Assembly: GCA_003564655.1 (NCBI GenBank)
Contig: PXES01000086.1
Location: forward strand, 1-27,843
Direction of reading: 5' to 3'
Source of the DNA: Paracoccaceae bacterium
Lineage (GTDB): Bacteria > Pseudomonadota > Alphaproteobacteria > Rhodobacterales > Rhodobacteraceae
DNA length: 27,843 nt
Shown piece after piece: positions 1 through 6,157 of this stretch. Each line of letters opens with the position of its first letter. Within the stretch, counting starts at the first letter, position 1. The position numbers and the translations under genes were made by a program. The notes beneath the pieces are model-generated. The model did no database searches, was not told the origin of the DNA, and worked only from the letters and a program-made list of their open reading frames with translations.

Positions 1-200
1 ATACCAGATGAGTAAGGGCGCAACGGGCACGACTTTCCAAGCCACGTCTTCGTGACTGTGGCGGCAGACCGCGCTCCGGCAGCAACGCCCATCGCGCGGA
101 TCGAAAGCTGCAAAGGCTCGCTGTGTTTGCCGCGTTCCTGCTTGAGAGCCGCTGCAATGGAATTCTGCACCGACAAGCGCTGTCGCATGGGGGAGCCCAT
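1..200 (-). CDS. Hypothetical protein, partial (C-terminal end beyond window)
   Basis: Reading the minus strand from an ATG at 198-200, the frame stays open for 66 codons to the left edge without a stop. A second in-frame ATG lies at 186-188. I do not recognise the family. Residues around 30-55 (SIRAMGVAAG followed by SAATVTK) loosely resemble the helix-turn-helix stretch of Xre-like regulators, but this is weak. No clear ribosome binding site precedes either ATG. A perfect 9-base inverted repeat sits 2 bases upstream of the first ATG, which would suit an autoregulated start or could simply be a hairpin. It could also be a chance open frame in accessory DNA. Confidence 0.3.
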   Translation of the reverse strand, partial: MGSPMRQRLSVQNSIAAALKQERGKHSEPLQLSIRAMGVAAGARSAATVTKTWLGKSCPLRPYSSG

Positions 201-202
201 AG

Positions 203-230
203 GCGCCAAGAACCAGTGGCCTCTTGGCGC
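203..230. repeat. 9-bp perfect inverted repeat
   Basis: GCGCCAAGA at 203-211 is repeated in reverse complement as TCTTGGCGC at 222-230, with a 10-base spacer. It lies just upstream of the partial minus-strand frame that starts at 200. There is no T-tract on either side, so a classical terminator is unlikely. An operator or a hairpin in the leader is possible. Confidence 0.5.
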
Positions 231-340
231 TACTTGATTTGTCTGAGAATAGAGAAGGCAGCGAAGTAGCCTGGAAGGCTTCAGGGTTACGCGCAGTGTG
301 GGCTGATGTAGAGCGCTGGGGTCTGATTGGTGGGGGGCAG

Positions 341-466
341 TTACCGAAGCGCCCAATCTACGTCTTCGACTCTCATGTCAGTCATGTTGCGGATGGATTC
401 GTTTCCGATTCGATCAGGAAAGCGTTCCCACCACTCGGGATGGTTCTGCCGCTCAAGGTAGGCCAC
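341..466 (-). CDS. Small hypothetical protein, 41 aa, following the ATPase
   Basis: A GTG at 464-466, 14 bases after the stop of the upstream ATPase gene, opens a 41-codon frame ending in TAA at 341. The frame is also open upstream, overlapping the ATPase end, with an ATG at 583. The protein is charged and tryptophan-rich (EWWERFPDR, RVEDVDWALR), and its composition looks more like real coding than the alternatives. I do not recognise it. It may be a small partner of the ATPase, or the ATPase's own C-terminus separated by a frameshift at about 470-490. The purine-rich AAGAG before the GTG is a weak ribosome binding site. Confidence 0.4.
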   Translation of the reverse strand: MAYLERQNHPEWWERFPDRIGNESIRNMTDMRVEDVDWALR

Positions 467-480
467 TGCTCTTGCGCCGC

Positions 481-1185
481 TCAGTAGCCTTCGAAGGCGA
501 TAGACTGCATAGCTGCTTGAAGGCGCGCTACTCGCTTTGACTCTGAGAAAACAGACTGTTCGAAGTCCTGCGGTTCGATCCAAACTGTAGTCAAGCCATA
601 TGCTTCACTGATAATTGCCATTTCATTGCAGCGTGCGACGATTCTCTCTGCAAGCAGGGGTAACTCACCATCCGATTTCTTGCGCAGTGTCCAGCAGTTT
701 CCTGTCTCGCGCCACTCTTTGAGCGCCTCCAGCCTCTGTTCAGCAGTCGCCTTGCTTAGCACCACGATCGTCTTTGGCATTAGATGGCTTCTAAGATTTG
801 AAAAATAGCCCTCCAACAACTGAACGTTTTCGGTTGACCAAAGGGTCTGCGCCCATGCGCTATCTAATATAAAGCCATGGAAGGGAGCCTTCTCGAGCAC
901 CTCGGCCATACTTCTCCACGTTTGCTCACGGATACGACGTATGTTCTGAGAGCCCGCATACATGGACAGGGTATCAAGTTCGACATGAGAGGCTCCACTT
1001 TGCGACGATAAAGCACTACAAAAAAAAGATTTTCCTATGCGAGGCGGCCCTGTCACAACCAGTGACGGAAATGTTGATGCGCTATTGCTTTGCTGCTCAA
1101 GAATGCGGAGGACCTTATTCTTTCTCCTATGGATTCGGAAAATAGTCTTAAGCATTTTGAGTTGCTGCGGAATTATTGATGGCAT
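481..1185 (-). CDS. P-loop ATPase/kinase-like protein, 234 aa
   Basis: The protein has a Walker A motif GPPRIGKS at residues 46-53 followed by FF. A hydrophobic strand with acidic end (GFILDSA, 104-110) is suited to Walker B. The layout P-loop, VELD at 68-71, then a strand and VVLSKATAEQR near 142-152, recalls small nucleotide-kinase-like NTPases, but no named family is evident. There is no signal peptide or membrane segment. Base composition is lower in G+C than the core genes to the right, which fits accessory DNA. The start at 1185 is the first ATG; a Met at residue 11 is an alternative, and neither has a good ribosome binding site. A palindrome at 1240-1260 lies upstream and may be its operator. 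It may act with the 41-residue protein downstream. Confidence 0.6.
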   Translation of the reverse strand: MPSIIPQQLKMLKTIFRIHRRKNKVLRILEQQSNSASTFPSLVVTGPPRIGKSFFCSALSSQSGASHVELDTLSMYAGSQNIRRIREQTWRSMAEVLEKAPFHGFILDSAWAQTLWSTENVQLLEGYFSNLRSHLMPKTIVVLSKATAEQRLEALKEWRETGNCWTLRKKSDGELPLLAERIVARCNEMAIISEAYGLTTVWIEPQDFEQSVFSESKRVARLQAAMQSIAFEGY

Positions 1186-1239
1186 GATGCGGAACTTAAC
1201 CTCATCGAATCAACATTATCACCAGTCACTTTAAATCGC

Positions 1240-1260
1240 TAAGTTGATAAGTGCAACTTA
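1240..1260. promoter_or_regulatory. 21-bp palindrome, possible operator
   Basis: TAAGTTG at 1240-1246 and CAACTTA at 1254-1260 form perfect 7-base arms around a 7-base spacer. The site lies 55 bases upstream of the ATPase start on the minus strand, in an AT-rich stretch. Its size and symmetry fit a dimeric repressor site. On the minus strand GATAAT occurs nearer the gene (within 1211-1222) and could be a -10, but no convincing -35 pairs with it. Confidence 0.4.
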
Positions 1261-1385
1261 CATAGAGCATACTCCTTGATTGAAACCGCTTTTCGCGTTC
1301 GGCGTTCAGCGATTTCGATAGCTTCTTTTCAGACCTTCGTAACGTATTATATGTTAGAACAGAAGCTTAGATTAGGGAGTTAATA

Positions 1386-1478
1386 ATGTCTACTACCTTC
1401 CCTGCCCAAGCGGCCGTTAGGCTTAAATTTCGTTTGGCGCCAGGCCGCGCGCTAGTTTCCAAGTTATCCCGTCATTAA
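1386..1478 (+). CDS. Small ORF, 30 aa, with good ribosome binding site
   Basis: ATG at 1386 is preceded by AGGGAG with 6-base spacing, a good Shine-Dalgarno sequence, and by an AT-rich stretch with TATTAT near 1347 that could be a -10. The 30-residue product is basic (RLKFRLAPGR), and I do not recognise it. The frame that follows its TAA is the same frame as the decayed-looking stretch to 1865, so this may be the start of a broken gene. It may equally be a genuine leader or small protein. Confidence 0.3.
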   Translation: MSTTFPAQAAVRLKFRLAPGRALVSKLSRH

Positions 1479-1865
1479 CTGTTCCCCATAGCCTTTCCGA
1501 AACTACGAACAAAATGCTGGCGCCTGTCCTTCCTCGCGTTTCTGGTTGTTGCCCTCAGCTTGACCTATTCGACCTATTCGGCAGGCATCAGCGACGAACA
1601 GAAGCGTGGGAGCTTCGGTAGTATCCGATGGCATTCATGAGATCGGTCCCTGACATCGAAGTGCTTGAGGAAAGAGCCGCATTTTCTGGGTATGCCCGGA
1701 GGCATGGGACTTCGGACCGCAACTACAGACTTAAATGTTCTGCTGGCCTATGTCCCATTCCATATACCTATCCAAAGGCGGTGAATGTTCCGGGGCACAA
1801 CAGAGGGGCAAGTAAGCGATCTTTCATTGCCATTCTGGCCTGAAGGGCGCTGGCTGGGGTGGTAG
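1479..1865 (+). pseudogene. Decayed reading frame with signal-peptide-like segment
   Basis: In the frame of the ATG at 1386, the sequence stays open over 1479-1637, 1641-1781 and 1785-1862, interrupted only by TGA at 1638 and 1782, and it ends in TAG inside the tRNA gene. The first block contains a basic then hydrophobic stretch (RLSFLAFLVVALSLTYS) like a signal peptide or membrane anchor, but no ATG in front of it. The last block reads naturally (SDLSLPFWPEG). This fits an old gene eroded by point mutations, but chance open frame is possible and I recognise no family. A second +1 frame open over 1628-1843 overlaps it and looks less protein-like. Confidence 0.25.
1562..1579 (+). repeat. Tandem 9-base direct repeat
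   Basis: GACCTATTC occurs twice head to tail at 1562-1570 and 1571-1579. In the decayed frame it encodes a repeated Thr-Tyr-Ser. It is a likely slippage product inside accessory DNA. Confidence 0.7.
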
Positions 1866-1925
1866 GATTCGAACCTACGGTACACGGTACCAAAAACCGC
1901 TGCCTTACCACTTGGCTACACCCCA
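1851..1925 (-). tRNA. tRNA-Gln (anticodon UUG)
   Basis: The minus strand folds into a complete 75-nucleotide tRNA including an encoded CCA (1851-1853). The acceptor stem TGGGGTG pairs with CACCCCA followed by discriminator G. The anticodon stem GCGGT/ACCGT encloses the 7-base loop TTTTGGT, so the anticodon is TTG and the amino acid glutamine. The T-arm is GTAGG-TTCGAAT-CCTAC. The weak first acceptor pair T-A is typical of glutamine tRNAs. A sigma70-like promoter lies just upstream at 1938-1966. The 3' end is the boundary with the low-G+C stretch 1-1850. Confidence 0.95.
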
Positions 1926-1937
1926 ATCATGCGGCGG

Positions 1938-1966
1938 TATGTAGCCAAGCCCCGGCTGCGCTGCAA
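1938..1966 (-). promoter_or_regulatory. Sigma70-like promoter of tRNA-Gln
   Basis: On the minus strand TTGCAG (1966-1961) and TACATA (1943-1938) are separated by exactly 17 bases, placing the transcription start a few bases upstream of the tRNA 5' end at 1925. The position and spacing make this a credible housekeeping promoter. The remaining 1967-2187 stretch holds no gene I can support. Confidence 0.55.
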
Positions 1967-2187
1967 GTGCAATCTTGGTCTGCACGCGGGCCGGTTCCCC
2001 TCTGCCCGTCCGCGGGGGCGAGATGACGCTTGCCCGCCTTCCGCGCCCCGGGAACACCATGCGCCACCGGCTTCTCCATCGACGTCATGTCCAACACGGA
2101 ATCGGCGGCGCATTGGGGGCTGGACCGCTTCGTCCGCGTGACGACGGTTGGGCGTCGGCCATTGCCCGCTCGAGAAAGCTGCCCGGC

Positions 2188-2206
2188 GCCGCCTGCCAAA
2201 GGCGGC
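2188..2206 (-). terminator. Hairpin after the MBL hydrolase gene
   Basis: GCCGCCT (2188-2194) and AGGCGGC (2200-2206) form a 7-bp G+C-rich stem with a 5-base loop, 6 bases past the stop codon of the minus-strand hydrolase. No immediate U-tract follows; a short TTTCTC lies further on. It may be a terminator or a 3'-end stabilising hairpin. Confidence 0.4.
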
Positions 2207-2212
2207 CTTACG

Positions 2213-3076
2213 TTATGACACAAGCGCGAATGCCGCGTCTGGCGTAAGTTCCGGAGTTGCTGTCACCACCCCGCGCGCCTCGAGGTCGATCAGATGCGCG
2301 AAGACATTGCGCGCAGCAGCCCCGCGCAAGGGCGCAGGCAGATCGACATAGACGCGACCGACAATCCTACCCAGTTCGCTGAAACCGTCGGCAAGCGCGG
2401 CGCGGATCGCCCGCTCGCGCGCCAGCCGATGCGCACGCAGCTCGGCGATCCGGGCCGCCGGGGCGTTCACAGCCGATCCGTGCCCCGGATACAGAACCCG
2501 TGCCCCGACCGTGTCGAGACGGTCGAGCGAGCGCATATAGGCCCTCATATCGCCATCCGGGGGAGAGATGAAGGTGCTTGCCCAGCCCATCACATGATCG
2601 CCGCTGAACACTGCCCCCCGCCAGCGAAAGCAGAGATGATTGCCGAAATGCCCCGGCGTCCAGAGCGCCTGCAAGACCTGGCCGCCGAGACGCAACTCTT
2701 CCCCGTCGGCGAGGCAGTGGTCGGGGTGGAAGGTCGTATCCACCCCCTCGCCCCCGTCGGCCAGGGCGCCCAACCCCACCATGCGCGCCGAACGTCCGGC
2801 GTGGGCATCGCCATAGGCATGGACGGGCGCGCCCAGCGCGCGCGCAAGCAGCGAGTGGTCGCGGTGGGCATGGGTGACAAGCACACCGGCCACGGCTGCC
2901 CCCCCGAGCGCGGCACGGATCACGGCAAGATGGCGCGGGTCATCGGGGCCGGGGTCGATGACGACGACCGGATCGTGGCCCAGCAGATAGGTGTTCGTTC
3001 CCGGCCCGGTCATGGCCGAGGGGTTGGGCGCGAGAATGACGCGCAGATCGGGCTCCAGCTCGCGCGGCTCGGTCAT
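2213..3076 (-). CDS. MBL-fold metallohydrolase (LACTB2-like)
   Basis: This is a 287-residue metallo-beta-lactamase-fold hydrolase. The metal site is plain: THAHRDH at 68-74, PGHFGNH at 141-147, SGDHVMGW at 158-165 and a late GHG at 198-200. The N-terminal NPSAMTGPGTNTYLL (18-32) and the C-terminal winged-helix-like region (about residues 205-275) match the LACTB2-like / RNase-like branch of the family rather than true beta-lactamases. The substrate cannot be told from sequence; relatives act on thioesters or RNA. The ATG at 3076 has AAGG 8 bases upstream. It is divergent from the sensor kinase at 3272, and their shared 195-base region carries a strong G-quadruplex motif. Confidence 0.9.
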   Translation of the reverse strand: MTEPRELEPDLRVILAPNPSAMTGPGTNTYLLGHDPVVVIDPGPDDPRHLAVIRAALGGAAVAGVLVTHAHRDHSLLARALGAPVHAYGDAHAGRSARMVGLGALADGGEGVDTTFHPDHCLADGEELRLGGQVLQALWTPGHFGNHLCFRWRGAVFSGDHVMGWASTFISPPDGDMRAYMRSLDRLDTVGARVLYPGHGSAVNAPAARIAELRAHRLARERAIRAALADGFSELGRIVGRVYVDLPAPLRGAAARNVFAHLIDLEARGVVTATPELTPDAAFALVS

Positions 3077-3165
3077 GGCGGGACCTTAGCGCAAGGCAAC
3101 CGCCAGCGCACGCCCCACCCCGCCCCGGCGCGAGGTCGCGCGACCGGAACGGGCGCGCGGCAGAC

Positions 3166-3200
3166 GGGGGGGGGCGGGCGGGCGTCGGGGCGGGGTGGGG
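3166..3200 (+). other. G-quadruplex-forming motif in divergent promoter region
   Basis: The plus strand reads a run of 9 G, then GGG, GGG, GGGG, GGGG and GGGG, separated by linkers of 1-4 bases. This is far more than the four runs needed for an intramolecular quadruplex. It lies between the minus-strand MBL hydrolase (start 3076) and the plus-strand kinase (start 3272), so it could affect either promoter. Confidence 0.7.
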
Positions 3201-3271
3201 CAGAGCCAGTCGTCAGACGGGCCAATACGAGGCCGCTTGTCTGCGCGTCCCGACGCGCCTAGGCTCGCGCC

Positions 3272-4606
3272 ATGCGCCTGCCTTCCGTCAACACCCTCCT
3301 GCCAACCAGTTTCTACGGGCGCGCCGTGCTCATCCTGATCGTGCCGATCATCGTCATTCAGATCGTGCTGTCGATCGTGTTCATCCAGCGCCATTACGAG
3401 CGCGTCACCGCCCAGATGACCACGAATGTCCTGCGCGACATCCGTTTCCTGACCGACCGGACCGGTGCCAGCGATTCCCCCGATACCGTGCTCGCCGATC
3501 TGTCCGATCTGATCGACGCACTGGAGATCACGGTCACGCGCGCTGCGGCGCCCGCGGACACGGCACCCCGGGTGCAGCGGCTCGACCTGGCCGGGCACGA
3601 GATCCTGCGCGTGCTGCAGGCCGAGCTTCCGGGCTTCGTGACCGCGGATCTGACCCATCCCGACCGCCGGGTGCAGCTTTGGGTCGAGAGCCGTCACGGG
3701 CCACTCGAATTCATCCTGCCGCGCGAACTGGTCGCGACCTCGAACCCGCATCAGCTTCTGGTCATCGTGTTCCTGGCCTCGGCGCTGATGACGTTGATCG
3801 CCTTCCAGTTCCTGCGCCTGCAGATACGTCCCATCCGCCGCCTCGGCGCGGCGGCCGAGGCTTACGGCCGGGGCGAGATGGTGCGCTTCCGCGCCACAGG
3901 CGCGCGCGAGATGCGCGTCGCGGGCCATGCCTTTCTCGACATGCGCAACCGGATCGAACGGCAGCGCGCCCAGCAGCGGATGATGCTGTCGGGCGTCAGC
4001 CATGACATGCGCACGCCACTCACCCGGATGCGGCTGATCCTGTCGATGATGGAGCCGTGCGAGGATCGCGACGCGCTGGAAATCGAGATCGCCGATCTGG
4101 AGGCCCGGCTGGAGGGTTTTCTCGACTACACGCGCGGCCAGATCGCCGAGCCGCGTGTGGCCACAGATCTGCGCACGCTGGCAAGCGAGCTGGTGACGCG
4201 TTACCACAGCGCCGGTCATCCGATCCGCCTTGTCGGCAGTGCCGACCCGCCCCCGGAACTTGCCGTTCAGCCCGGTCAGATCACCCGGGCGCTCGACAAT
4301 CTGATCAGCAATGCGCTGCGACATGGCAGCGCCGTGCTGGTCGGGATCGAGCCGGGCACCGAGCGGCTGCTGATCGCGGTCGAGGATGATGGCCCCGGTA
4401 TCCCGCCCGACGAGCGCGGGCAGGCGGTCGAGCCTTTTGTGCGGCTTGATGCCGCGCGCGGGGCAGGCAGTGGTGGCGTCGGGCTGGGGCTGGCTATCGC
4501 CACCGAGGTGATGCGTGCCCATGGCGGGGCCCTGCGGCTGGAACACAGCGCGCGGCTGGGCGGGCTGCGGGCGGTCCTTGACCTGCCCCAGGCCACGCGG
4601 AGCTGA
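3272..4606 (+). CDS. EnvZ-like sensor histidine kinase, orphan
   Basis: A 444-residue inner-membrane two-component kinase. Transmembrane helices at about 17-39 and 161-183 flank a periplasmic domain of about 120 residues. A HAMP linker (about 184-235) follows, then the dimerisation box SGVSHDMRTPLTRMRL with phosphorylated His244. The ATPase domain has an N box (LDNLISNALRH, 341-351), G1 (DDGPGIP, 372-378) and G2 (GGVGLGLAI, 401-409). This order matches EnvZ-type osmosensor/envelope kinases. The usual OmpR-type response regulator partner is not beside it: upstream is the divergent hydrolase and downstream a convergent peptidase gene. Only a weak ribosome binding site (TAGG) precedes the ATG at 3272. 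The stimulus and target are unknown. Confidence 0.9.
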   Translation: MRLPSVNTLLPTSFYGRAVLILIVPIIVIQIVLSIVFIQRHYERVTAQMTTNVLRDIRFLTDRTGASDSPDTVLADLSDLIDALEITVTRAAAPADTAPRVQRLDLAGHEILRVLQAELPGFVTADLTHPDRRVQLWVESRHGPLEFILPRELVATSNPHQLLVIVFLASALMTLIAFQFLRLQIRPIRRLGAAAEAYGRGEMVRFRATGAREMRVAGHAFLDMRNRIERQRAQQRMMLSGVSHDMRTPLTRMRLILSMMEPCEDRDALEIEIADLEARLEGFLDYTRGQIAEPRVATDLRTLASELVTRYHSAGHPIRLVGSADPPPELAVQPGQITRALDNLISNALRHGSAVLVGIEPGTERLLIAVEDDGPGIPPDERGQAVEPFVRLDAARGAGSGGVGLGLAIATEVMRAHGGALRLEHSARLGGLRAVLDLPQATRS

Positions 4607-4684
4607 CACCGGCGGAGTATTGAGTATTTCCGGCAAGAAAATGGGGGCGGGGCGGGCACCTGTTCCGGCCCGGTCGGCCGGTCG

Positions 4685-6157
4685 TCAGAGCCGGTAGAGA
4701 TCGGTGAATTTCGCTTCGAGATATTCCATCAGCGGGCCTTCATGGGGAGCGGCACCGTCGCAGGCATGGGCAATCGTCTCGCGCGGGGGACGCAGCGCGC
4801 CAAAGCGCTGTACCTTTTCGCGCAACCAACCCGTCGCCGCGGCGAGGTCGCCCTTCGCCAGTTGCGCATCGAGGTCGGGGACCGCCGCGCGCAGCGCCTG
4901 ATGCAGGCAGCCTGCATAGATGTTGCCAAGGCTGTAGGTGGGGAAATACCCGAACAGCCCCACCGACCAGTGCACATCCTGCAGAACACCGTTCGCGGGC
5001 CTGTCCACCGGGTAGCCGAAATCGGCCTTGAAGCGCGCATTCCACGCCTCTTCAAGATCGGCGGGTTCGAGCTTGCCGCGGATCAGTGCGCGCTCGAGGT
5101 CGAAACGCAGCATGATGTGAAGGTTATACTGGATCTCGTCGGCTTCGGTGCGAATGAAGCCCGAATGCACGCGGTTAACGGCGGCATAGAAGGCATCCGC
5201 ATCGGCGACGCTCAGCGCGCCGAACTCCTGCACCATTGCGCCATGCAGCCAGCTAGTGAAGGCGCGCGACCGGCCAAGCTGGTTCTCGTAGATGCGGCTC
5301 TGGCTTTCATGCGCCCCCATCGATACGCCCCGCCCGATGGGGGTCAGCAGGTGGGTTGCGTCCACCCCCTGCTCATAAGCGGCATGGCCGACCTCGTGGA
5401 TGGTCGAAAAAAAGCAGTTGAACGGCTCTTCGACCGCGACGCGGGTGGTGATGCGGACATCAGTCCCCGAGCCGGAGGAAAAGGGATGCACCGCCAGATC
5501 GATCCGGCCGCGAGTGAAGTCGTAGCCGAAATGTTCGGCCAGACGGCGGGCGAGGCGCAGCTGTCCCTCTTGCGGGAAATGCCCCGTCAGCGGGGGCGGC
5601 GCCTCGGCTCCCAGCACGGCCTCGCGCAGTGCGACCAGGCGCGGGCGCATCCGCGCGAAGGTCGCCGCGACCGTGTCGGAGTCGGTCTCGGGTTCGTAAT
5701 CGGCCATCAGCGCGTCATAAGGGTCGCCACCGTTTGCGATGGCCTGCCCTTCCTCGCGCCGCAGCGCGACCATCTGTTCCAGCCAGGGCAGGAAGGCTGC
5801 GACATCGTCCGCGCGGCGCGCCTCTTCCCAAGCGGATTGCGCAAGCGGCGTCAGCCGGGCAAGTTCGGCGGCCAGCCGCGCGGGCACGCGGGTGTTGCGG
5901 GCATAATCGCGGGCAATTTCGCGCAGATTGGCAGCGGCGGGCGCGTCCGGGGCCTCGGCCTGCGTCAGCAACTCGCCCAGGCGCGGGTCGGTGCGGCGGG
6001 CGTGCAGCACCTCTTCCAGCGCCGCCATCTCTTCAGAGCGCTGGGCATTCGCGCCGCGTGGCATCACGGTCTGCTGGTCCCAGCCCAGGCGCCCCGCGAC
6101 CTGCGCGAGCGCCTCGGTCTGGCGGGCATGGGCGATCAGTTCGTCATAGGCGCTCAT
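4685..6157 (-). CDS. Carboxypeptidase M32 (thermostable carboxypeptidase 1 family)
   Basis: A 490-residue cytoplasmic zinc carboxypeptidase of family M32 that removes C-terminal residues from peptides. The zinc site HEVGH is at 254-258 with the family motif HESQSR at 283-288. HPFSSG (224-229) and the DVRITTR segment just after it are also conserved in M32 enzymes. Length is normal for the family. The open frame extends about 79 codons upstream of the chosen ATG, but MSAYDELI is the expected N-terminus. The ATG overlaps the TGA of ctaA as ATGA (6154-6157), so it is translated from the ctaA message by coupling. Its 3' end faces the sensor kinase across 78 bases. Confidence 0.93.
   Translation of the reverse strand: MSAYDELIAHARQTEALAQVAGRLGWDQQTVMPRGANAQRSEEMAALEEVLHARRTDPRLGELLTQAEAPDAPAAANLREIARDYARNTRVPARLAAELARLTPLAQSAWEEARRADDVAAFLPWLEQMVALRREEGQAIANGGDPYDALMADYEPETDSDTVAATFARMRPRLVALREAVLGAEAPPPLTGHFPQEGQLRLARRLAEHFGYDFTRGRIDLAVHPFSSGSGTDVRITTRVAVEEPFNCFFSTIHEVGHAAYEQGVDATHLLTPIGRGVSMGAHESQSRIYENQLGRSRAFTSWLHGAMVQEFGALSVADADAFYAAVNRVHSGFIRTEADEIQYNLHIMLRFDLERALIRGKLEPADLEEAWNARFKADFGYPVDRPANGVLQDVHWSVGLFGYFPTYSLGNIYAGCLHQALRAAVPDLDAQLAKGDLAAATGWLREKVQRFGALRPPRETIAHACDGAAPHEGPLMEYLEAKFTDLYRL

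Larger units (their letters stand above)
1..1850. mobile_element. Putative genomic island end abutting tRNA-Gln
   Basis: This stretch is visibly poorer in G+C than the rest of the window and has sparse, poorly conserved frames instead of the tight core genes that begin after 1926. It ends exactly at the encoded CCA of a tRNA-Gln gene, and tRNA 3' ends are the usual target of tyrosine integrases. No integrase, transposase or second att copy is inside the window, so the island call is an inference. The other boundary would lie to the left of position 1, and a duplicated piece of the tRNA 3' end would mark it. Alternative: an ordinary variable intergenic region with a few accessory genes. Confidence 0.45.

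Noticed and set aside
224..487. 87-codon plus-strand frame opposite the 41-residue frame
   Set aside because: No ribosome binding site and no protein-like features; it lies over the stronger minus-strand frame.
3086..4636. Long minus-strand open frame over the sensor kinase
   Set aside because: The plus-strand product has all kinase boxes; the minus product has a shadow composition and no motif.
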